Notes under the pieces: model-generated
The model's input: only the letters and a program-made list of their open reading frames with translations
Databases searched by the model: none
What the model was told of the DNA's origin: nothing
Source: a virus
Virus record (IMG/VR): IMGVR_UViG_3300028895_001002
Coordinates: 1-29,031 of that record
Direction: 5' to 3' (one strand)
DNA length: 29,031 nt
Translations under genes and position numbers: made by a program
Part shown: piece after piece, positions 24,456 through 29,031 of the stretch
How the letters are laid out: each line of letters begins with the position of its first letter
Numbering within the stretch: position 1 is the first letter of the stretch

Positions 24456-24938
24456 TTAGTCTTTCTTTATAACAAGAATAGTAACGAGTGCAATTGTACT
24501 TGCAATTACGTCACCAGCGCAAACTATCTGTAAAGTCCCATCTTTTGCAATTTCAGAATAGTCGTTATCAATTGTTGCAGGTTTAACCATCGTTTTATCA
24601 ACAGCGCAAACCATTGCATTTGTAATATCATTAGTACCATCTGTTAATTTAATAGTACCATTTGCAGATGCACCTCGCGGCTGTACAATAACATCAACAA
24701 TCTCAAATTTAAAAGGAGCGTCTGCATCAAAAATTTTGATATCAGCAGCTCCAGTTGTCACATCCTCAACTATAGCAATTAAAGGAGCATCTTTACTTTC
24801 AAGAGTTCCTAATTTAGCAGCATCTACTTCATCATCACCAATATGACGATTTTCCACTGCTTCATCAGAAATATCTTGAGGAGATACGCCTTCTATAGTT
24901 GAATCAGGATTATATGTACTAGCTGTTCTTTTAGACAT
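24456..24938 (-). CDS. Beta-rich structural protein, candidate capsid decoration protein
   Basis: 160-aa protein with a low-complexity polar start and the segment AVENRHIGDDEVDAAKLGTL, a style seen in trimeric fibre or decoration proteins. It is followed by a beta-rich domain (about 50-160: APLIAIVEDVTTGAADIKIF, FEIVDVIVQPRGA, SEIAKDGTLQIVCAGDV, TIALVTILVIKK). It has no enzyme motif. It lies second after the capsid gene, has an SD (AAGGAGGAAAAAATAAA) and is followed immediately by a hairpin terminator, so capsid, 94-aa protein and this gene look like one expression block. A capsid decoration or head-fibre base role is inferred. Confidence 0.5.
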   Translation of the reverse strand: MSKRTASTYNPDSTIEGVSPQDISDEAVENRHIGDDEVDAAKLGTLESKDAPLIAIVEDVTTGAADIKIFDADAPFKFEIVDVIVQPRGASANGTIKLTDGTNDITNAMVCAVDKTMVKPATIDNDYSEIAKDGTLQIVCAGDVIASTIALVTILVIKKD

Positions 24939-24953
24939 TTTATTTTTTCCTCC

Positions 24954-25238
24954 TTATTTTCTTATTGTACAATAAACAACGGTAACAGAAGAACCTGCTG
25001 ATGCTTGAAAACCCCCATCTAACTTTATTGGAAACCAAAAATCAACATCGCTTTCAATTACTAGAACTGTACCGCCATCTTTGTCTTTTAAGGTTGCTGC
25101 ATTTGACCCTGTAGCTCCGTAAATACCTAGAATAAAAAAAGTAGCATTACTATCTTGTTTATCTAAAGAAGATCCTACTAAATATTCTTGATTATTTAAA
25201 GCAGCTATATAAAGGTCGTTTATATTATATATTCTCAT
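24954..25238 (-). CDS. Small beta-rich virion protein, candidate capsid accessory protein
   Basis: 94-aa protein of unknown family. An in-frame ATG exists 45 nt upstream (25283), but it lies in the terminator stem; ATG at 25238 has TGGAGAATATT in front of it and is the better start. The sequence alternates hydrophobic and polar residues (TFFILGIYGATG, GTVLVIESDVDFWFPI, SSVTVVYCTIRK), pointing to a beta-sandwich fold. Its position directly after the major capsid gene, behind a leaky terminator, suggests a decoration, head-fibre base or capsid accessory role. That is context only; no motif proves it. Confidence 0.5.
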   Translation of the reverse strand: MRIYNINDLYIAALNNQEYLVGSSLDKQDSNATFFILGIYGATGSNAATLKDKDGGTVLVIESDVDFWFPIKLDGGFQASAGSSVTVVYCTIRK

Positions 25239-25254
25239 AATATTCTCCATATAA

Positions 25255-25284
25255 AACCTATGCTGGAGTTTTATCTCCAGCATA
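25255..25284 (-). terminator. Hairpin terminator after the major capsid gene
   Basis: A perfect 10-bp stem, TATGCTGGAG (25259-25268) with CTCCAGCATA (25275-25284), and a 6-nt loop lie 21 nt after the capsid stop. On the minus strand GGTTTTAT follows, a short and imperfect U tract, so termination is probably partial. It would raise capsid mRNA over downstream genes or protect its 3' end. The next ribosome binding site follows at once. Confidence 0.55.
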
Positions 25285-25305
25285 GATATTTATATTGTTA
25301 ATCCA

Positions 25306-26778
25306 TTACAGATCAAGTAAAGGATTTCTAATTGCTTGATTTACACCTACGTTTTTAAATAATACATAACGTAAAGGTGCATACCATTTAGGTACAACAT
25401 AGAAATTAACTGTACCCCATCTGTAAGGAGCGATCTTTGCATATTCTACCTTATGAATAGGAGCCAATTGTGAAAGAGACATAGTTCTAAGTTCTCCAGC
25501 AACTGTATTATCAAGTAATACAGACTGTGAAGTACCGGGAATCTCTTCATTCTTATCTTGATATGATGCGGCTGCTGCCGTTACCGTTGTCAGATATCTA
25601 AAAACACCTGACGCGGGAGATGTTTCACCATAAATTTCATAAGCTGTAGGTGCATAAGGTCCGCCACCAGATGTTATAGTAATTGTCAAAGCTCCACCAG
25701 CTGCAACTGTTTTTACAGTTGTTGCTGCACAAGCTGCTGATTTACCATATTGATTGATGGCTGAGACTCTATATTGATAATCGCCTGCAATTCTTCCACC
25801 ACTACCAGAAGCTGCCCATAATGAACCCACAACTGTAGGAGCATTTATTGCTACTGAAGCTGAAGGTGTTGCGGGAGCTTTTGTTGATGTTGCACCTTCT
25901 ATTAAAGTAGAAGGAGTTGATGGATCTTTAATTTTAGGAACGCCTTGAGCTTCAACACTTAAGAAAATATCAGGCTTTAAATTGAAGTTCCCAAAAGCTG
26001 TCCTCATCTGTGTCACCGCGTGTCCAAGAGCAAGCAACCCGCTTGTTGCAGAAACTGCTTCTACATTAATACGAGCATTGTTTGCTGTTGTACTCAATAA
26101 CTGATCTATAGAAGTCTGTACAGCAAGTGAATTATACATGTCAGTTGGAACACCAAAATTAGCTGCAATTATTTCTGCTCCATCTCTCATGTTTGCTTCT
26201 GTAATTGTTGAACCTCTAAGATCTATAACGTGATCAGTCGAACCGTTATTCTTAATTGTCTTAATAATACCATCAAATGACTGAGGTACCATCGTACTAT
26301 CACCATAGAATAAATTCTTTTCAGTTGTTCTAAGAGCTCTCATCATAGCTGCCTGTACTGAAAGAACTTCTGCATTAGAAATTGTTTTGACATACGGTAA
26401 TACATCAGAAACTTTCCAAAGCGTTCTCACATACTTAATGACAGCGTAAGCTCTTCGAAAATCAGGATCTCCTTCTTCTGGGTTTTCCATCTGACTTACA
26501 AAACCGCCTTCTGTTCCATATCCGTCCTGAACTGAATATTCTTCAAGAGTACTATAAGCTTTTGTTATACCTATATCCTTAAAGAGTTTTAAATGCTTTT
26601 CCTGAAATGTAAGCATTGCTAACGTACTTTCAAGAGATTGCATCTGGAGAGCTCCACCTTGATTAAGTGCAGCGATATCAGTCACGCCTTCCTGAGCTTG
26701 AAGGGCTTTAACTAAATCATTAACTTCAGCAAGAGAGGATTCTCCATAGCCTTCAAACATTTGTTCACGAAAATCCAT
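25306..26778 (-). CDS. Major capsid protein with Ig/Fn3-like insertion domain
   Basis: Main shell subunit, 490 aa. The N-terminus carries a helical segment followed by GGALQMQSLE (41-50) and AMLTFQEKHLKLFKDI. From memory this aligns position by position with the N-terminal region of SPO1/A511-type capsid proteins, which are HK97-fold. Cleavage near residues 24-50 by the upstream protease is likely. Residues of about 300-420 form an inserted Ig/Fn3-like module: alternating hydrophobics, GDYQYRVSAINQYGKSAA, then YEIYGETSPASGVFRYL and a final IPGTS, rich in A, S, T and G. Such modules usually project from the capsid surface. The C-terminus (YVVPKWYAPLRYVLFKN) returns to capsid-like sequence. SD AGGAGGTGAATTAAT precedes ATG. 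Codons look less AT-biased than in neighbours, in line with high expression. A hairpin terminator follows the stop. Confidence 0.85.
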   Translation of the reverse strand: MDFREQMFEGYGESSLAEVNDLVKALQAQEGVTDIAALNQGGALQMQSLESTLAMLTFQEKHLKLFKDIGITKAYSTLEEYSVQDGYGTEGGFVSQMENPEEGDPDFRRAYAVIKYVRTLWKVSDVLPYVKTISNAEVLSVQAAMMRALRTTEKNLFYGDSTMVPQSFDGIIKTIKNNGSTDHVIDLRGSTITEANMRDGAEIIAANFGVPTDMYNSLAVQTSIDQLLSTTANNARINVEAVSATSGLLALGHAVTQMRTAFGNFNLKPDIFLSVEAQGVPKIKDPSTPSTLIEGATSTKAPATPSASVAINAPTVVGSLWAASGSGGRIAGDYQYRVSAINQYGKSAACAATTVKTVAAGGALTITITSGGGPYAPTAYEIYGETSPASGVFRYLTTVTAAAASYQDKNEEIPGTSQSVLLDNTVAGELRTMSLSQLAPIHKVEYAKIAPYRWGTVNFYVVPKWYAPLRYVLFKNVGVNQAIRNPLLDL

Positions 26779-26779
26779 A

Positions 26780-27523
26780 TTAATTCACCTCCTGTTTTGA
26801 TATATTACTTTTAATCAAATTAAGAGTATCGGGCTGAAGTGATTTCAGATCATACCCAGATAACTCATATTTAGTAATCTCGGCAGAATCTACTGAACCT
26901 TCCTGAACTGCTTTCATGAGTATTCCTTTAACAGCCTTTTTTGAAGGCATATTAATTGAATCTTCATTAAATCCAGATTTTTCTAATACATCTTCTTTTG
27001 TTATTTTACCTTTTACTCTGTTTGGAGTATTACTGATCCCTTCTACTTCTTCTGAAATTGATTTAATCAATTCAGTTGAAGATTCAAAAGTTTCAGCAAT
27101 ACTTTTTTGAAGATCGTTTGCTTCTTCCTGTGATTTTTTTAAATCACTAATCTCTTCTTTCAAACCTCCAATCTCGTCGATTGCAGTTGAAAGAACATCA
27201 ATAAATGATTTAAGAACAGGAACAGCATCAATAACTTCTTCATTATCGGCAATCGTTTCTTTTAAAGATTTTTCAACTTTAGAACTTTCTTCTTCTTCTT
27301 CCTCATCTTCGTCTTCTTCGTCATATTCTTTCATATAATTCTTGATTTTCTTTCTCATTTTTTCACTTTTTAAAAGCTCTTTGATCTCGCTATGAGATTT
27401 AGATTTAATAAGATCTCCCATCTTTTCAAGATTTTCATCAAGAGTCTTTTTTAAATCTTTTTCTTCAGAAGACTGATCTTCCTGAGGAGCGGTTGTGGAA
27501 TCAATTTTTTCCTTATCGCCCAT
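26780..27523 (-). CDS. Capsid scaffolding protein
   Basis: Likely internal scaffold that directs capsid assembly and is then digested. It sits between protease and major capsid gene, has 247 residues, is highly charged and mostly helical, and contains an acidic tract of D and E at about 67-79 and a predicted coiled coil around 110-165 (LKEEISDLKKSQEEANDLQK is typical). There is no recognisable enzyme motif. The C-terminus (204-230: KAVQEGSV ... GYDLKSLQ) matches in spacing the shared segment of protease and capsid protein; C-terminal scaffold regions usually bind the capsid protein in other phages. A strong SD (GAGGAGG) precedes ATG at 27523, and the stop is 1 nt from the capsid start. Function is inferred from position and composition. 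Confidence 0.75.
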   Translation of the reverse strand: MGDKEKIDSTTAPQEDQSSEEKDLKKTLDENLEKMGDLIKSKSHSEIKELLKSEKMRKKIKNYMKEYDEEDEDEEEEEESSKVEKSLKETIADNEEVIDAVPVLKSFIDVLSTAIDEIGGLKEEISDLKKSQEEANDLQKSIAETFESSTELIKSISEEVEGISNTPNRVKGKITKEDVLEKSGFNEDSINMPSKKAVKGILMKAVQEGSVDSAEITKYELSGYDLKSLQPDTLNLIKSNISKQEVN

Positions 27524-27538
27524 AATATTTACCTCCTC

Positions 27539-28441
27539 TTAAAATGTTAATTTAGCTATTGAAGCACTATTTGTTGCAATTAGCTTTATAATTTCTTCGG
27601 CTTCTTCTTTATTGAAGCCTTTATCTTCAAAATATTTTTGATAATCTGAATAATTTCCTTTTAAATTACCTGAGACAAGACTATCCATAATGAATGGAAT
27701 TGCATTTCTTATTTTTCTATAATCAACGTTTTTCTTTTTCTTATCCCCTTCAATAGATTGCATTTGAACAGCTTGTCCACCAGAAAGATTTGCTATATTT
27801 GTAACGCTCCCTGCTTCTAAAGCTTTATTTAAAAATTCTACATCAGAAAATGATTTTAAGAATTCATCATAAGACGAAAATTGTATTTCATAGTTCTCAT
27901 CTCCATTAAATGACTTTATTAAACTTACTGAAGTTTCTTGGTGAACAGCTTTCTGCAACGGAGTGATAGCGATATGTTTGAGACTTATCTTAGAAATTGA
28001 ATTTATTTTTTTCTTCGTAGCTTTATCTACATCAGAAGATTTTTGTAATATTTTCCCTCCCAAAGAAGCTCCAAATATTTTACTTCCATTTCTTAATGCA
28101 GGCATTATTGCATTGTCTACATAAGGATTCCCTTTAAAAAGAAAACCGTGACATACGGGTACTCCTCTCTCTGAATCTATAAACAGTTTCTGAGGCTCAC
28201 CAATTATTGCAGTCGCTCTTTCTACTGGAGTACTTCCTAAAATAGAAATATGATCATAGTCTATTACACCATCATAAATGAAAGATTTTATACAATCATC
28301 ATCAAAAGCTTTTAAAAGTATTTTATCATTTACTCTATCTATTGTAGGCTTGTTTGGAATAATTTCGACTGGTATTCTTCCATTTGTTTCTTCTCCAGTC
28401 TTTTTAATTAAAGCAGGAAATGAAAATTGATTTAATTCCAT
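27539..28441 (-). CDS. Prohead (capsid maturation) protease
   Basis: Serine protease expected to act inside the prohead, digesting scaffold and trimming capsid protein before DNA packaging. The 300-aa protein shows a plausible His-Ser-His triad of the herpes-assemblin/U35-S78 type: DYDHI (His64), FGASLGG (Ser126) and LKHIAIT (His156). It is the first gene of the operon scaffold-capsid, the classic position. I chose ATG at 28441 because TGGAGAAT precedes it at proper spacing; an ATG 9 nt upstream (28450) has only the U-tract in front of it. Residues 196-222 (KAL...GGQAVQMQSIEG) resemble segments in the scaffold and capsid protein and may be an autocleavage or docking site. About 80 lysine-rich and helical residues follow it and could be a removable tail. 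The scaffold gene starts 15 nt downstream. Confidence 0.85.
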   Translation of the reverse strand: MELNQFSFPALIKKTGEETNGRIPVEIIPNKPTIDRVNDKILLKAFDDDCIKSFIYDGVIDYDHISILGSTPVERATAIIGEPQKLFIDSERGVPVCHGFLFKGNPYVDNAIMPALRNGSKIFGASLGGKILQKSSDVDKATKKKINSISKISLKHIAITPLQKAVHQETSVSLIKSFNGDENYEIQFSSYDEFLKSFSDVEFLNKALEAGSVTNIANLSGGQAVQMQSIEGDKKKKNVDYRKIRNAIPFIMDSLVSGNLKGNYSDYQKYFEDKGFNKEEAEEIIKLIATNSASIAKLTF

Positions 28442-28450
28442 ATTCTCCAT

Positions 28451-28494
28451 AAATAAAAAAAAGTCCAGTATGCCCTCTTAAACATACTGGACTT
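28451..28494 (-). terminator. Strong Rho-independent terminator-type hairpin before the prohead protease gene
   Basis: A perfect 12-bp stem (AAGTCCAGTATG at 28461-28472 pairs with CATACTGGACTT at 28483-28494) encloses a 10-nt loop. On the minus strand the stem is followed by a U-rich tail, TTTTTT then ATTT, at 28460-28451. This is the best intrinsic terminator in the window. It would end transcripts from the glycosylase gene side. It also lies only about 10 nt before the protease ribosome binding site, with no room for a promoter between them, so the capsid operon must be transcribed through it or start at it. Confidence 0.75.
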
Positions 28495-28511
28495 GTGTCC
28501 TTAAAAATAAG

Positions 28512-28541
28512 ATTGTATACAAAAAAACCTTTGTTACTTAA
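28512..28541 (-). promoter_or_regulatory. Candidate promoter for the capsid/structural operon
   Basis: On the minus strand, TGTATACAAT (28521-28512) offers an extended -10 (TG then TATACA or TACAAT). A weak -35-like TTAAGT lies 16 nt upstream at 28541-28536. Transcription would begin near 28505, so the hairpin at 28461-28494 would lie in the 5' leader. The region is AT-rich, so chance matches are common, and a phage-specific late sigma factor could use other boxes. Confidence 0.33.
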
Positions 28542-28550
28542 TAAGTACAA
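28531..28550. promoter_or_regulatory. 20-bp near-palindrome overlapping the candidate -35 region
   Basis: The 20 bases TTGTTACTTAATAAGTACAA form an inverted repeat: TACTTA-A-TAAGTA is perfect, and the outer TTG/CAA arms match with one extra T on the left. The dyad covers the putative -35 of the capsid-operon promoter, a position typical of a repressor or activator site. No regulator is encoded in this window, so the operator role is inferred from position only. Confidence 0.3.
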
Positions 28551-28639
28551 TATATATCAGCTTCATTGAAAAGTAAACCTATTTTTTCAATATTTTTGAA
28601 ACTTTTTTAGGTAAGAAATACTGTTAATATTTAATCTTA

Positions 28640-29031
28640 TCATTTATTTTTATTTTCATTTTGTCCCCTCATAATCCAAACATAAGGCAAATCATCTCTT
28701 ATATCTGGAAAAAACTGTCTATAATATTTTGGATCCTTTCTGACGAGATTACTCTTGTGGCTATCAGTAAATACCAAACTATGTATCCATAAAGGAAAAT
28801 CAACATGACCGTTTATATTCTCATATTCCATATTATTTTTAAACCCTCTTGACATCCATACTGATAAACAAATATTATAATATAATTTCAAAGCATTTTC
28901 ATAATTATACCACATTTTTACTATAGGATGATTTATATAACCAAGCTTTTTTATTTTGCCACCACATATTTTTGATAATTCCACATTAATAATATCATTT
29001 AATTTTACAGAAATACAATATGATTTTTTTT
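28640..29031 (-). CDS. Pyrimidine-dimer DNA glycosylase-like protein (MSMEG_6728-type), partial at 5' end
   Basis: Probable DNA repair enzyme that would excise UV-induced pyrimidine dimers. What is visible is a run of motifs that I associate from memory with the MSMEG_6728 / pyrimidine-dimer glycosylase family: NHPIVKMWYNYENAL, then a W..RG segment (VWMSRGFKNNM), then SHKSNLVRKDPKYYRQFFP and DDLPYVW close to the C-terminus. A GTG at 28984-28982 could start a 114-aa protein, but it leaves only about 18 residues before the conserved HP, fewer than I expect for this family, and the frame stays open to the right edge. The true start is therefore probably outside the window. The residues upstream of HP do not clearly show the usual N-terminal pattern, so a divergent or damaged N-terminus is possible. 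It stops at 28640, 190 bp before the capsid operon and separated from it by a strong hairpin. Family assignment is fairly sure; activity is inferred. Confidence 0.72.
   Translation of the reverse strand, partial: KKSYCISVKLNDIINVELSKICGGKIKKLGYINHPIVKMWYNYENALKLYYNICLSVWMSRGFKNNMEYENINGHVDFPLWIHSLVFTDSHKSNLVRKDPKYYRQFFPDIRDDLPYVWIMRGQNENKNK

Noticed and set aside
25239-25283. Longer start for the 94-aa protein (109 aa)
   Set aside because: The extension lies in the terminator stem and has no SD; the ATG at 25238 has a good one.
28442-28450. Start of the prohead protease at 28450
   Set aside because: Only the U tract lies upstream; the ATG at 28441 has TGGAG at normal spacing.
1-29031. tRNA genes, insertion sequences, integrase or att sites
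   Set aside because: I saw no cloverleaf-like stretch, transposase or integrase motif in the window.

Overview
This window is part of the genome of a contractile-tailed (myovirus-type) bacteriophage or prophage. The evidence is the gene set and its order: prohead protease, scaffold, major capsid, neck proteins, tail sheath, tail tube, frameshifted tail-assembly chaperones, tape measure, hub, spike, wedge proteins, tail fibres and small membrane proteins. Every credible gene lies on the minus strand, so transcription runs from right (high coordinates) to left. The DNA is AT-rich, uses the standard code and has good Shine-Dalgarno sites (AAGGAGG, GGAGAAT), so the host is an AT-rich, SD-using bacterium. 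The capsid protein N-terminus resembles that of SPO1/A511-type phages from memory, which would fit a Firmicutes-like host; I could not test this.

Region 1 (29031-28442): a partial pyrimidine-dimer-glycosylase-like gene, then an intergenic region with a candidate promoter, a dyad and a very strong hairpin/U-tract directly before the capsid operon. Region 2 (28441-24954): protease, acidic scaffold, major capsid protein with an Ig/Fn3-like insertion, a hairpin terminator, and a 94-aa protein. Region 3 (24938-19585): likely capsid-surface genes: a small beta protein, a second terminator, two large fibre-like proteins that share an N-terminal domain, and small proteins between and after them. Region 4 (19575-15302): head-completion, neck and tail-terminator candidates with four very short genes (51, 48, 30 and 68 aa), including a zinc ribbon and a single-span membrane peptide.

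Region 5 (15276-10444): sheath, tube, a tail-assembly chaperone pair joined by a probable -1 frameshift on an A10 tract, and a 600-aa tape measure. Region 6 (10447-3628): baseplate: hub, OB-fold spike, small proteins, a 630-aa protein that fuses a ring-like N-terminus, a LysM domain and a gp25/W-like domain, then J-like and I-like wedge proteins. Region 7 (3610-628): tail fibre, beta-sandwich, glycine-rich tip and fibre-assembly-like genes. Region 8 (601-1): small membrane proteins, probably the start of a lysis module that continues past the left edge.

Genes are tightly packed, often with ATGA, GTGA or TAATG overlaps, implying translational coupling. There is no gene-free stretch longer than 300 bases. 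The most notable signals are a sequence segment shared by the protease, scaffold and capsid protein (candidate maturation-cleavage or docking site), the frameshift, the hairpin before the capsid operon, the fibre paralogues, the LysM-gp25 fusion and the unlisted microproteins.
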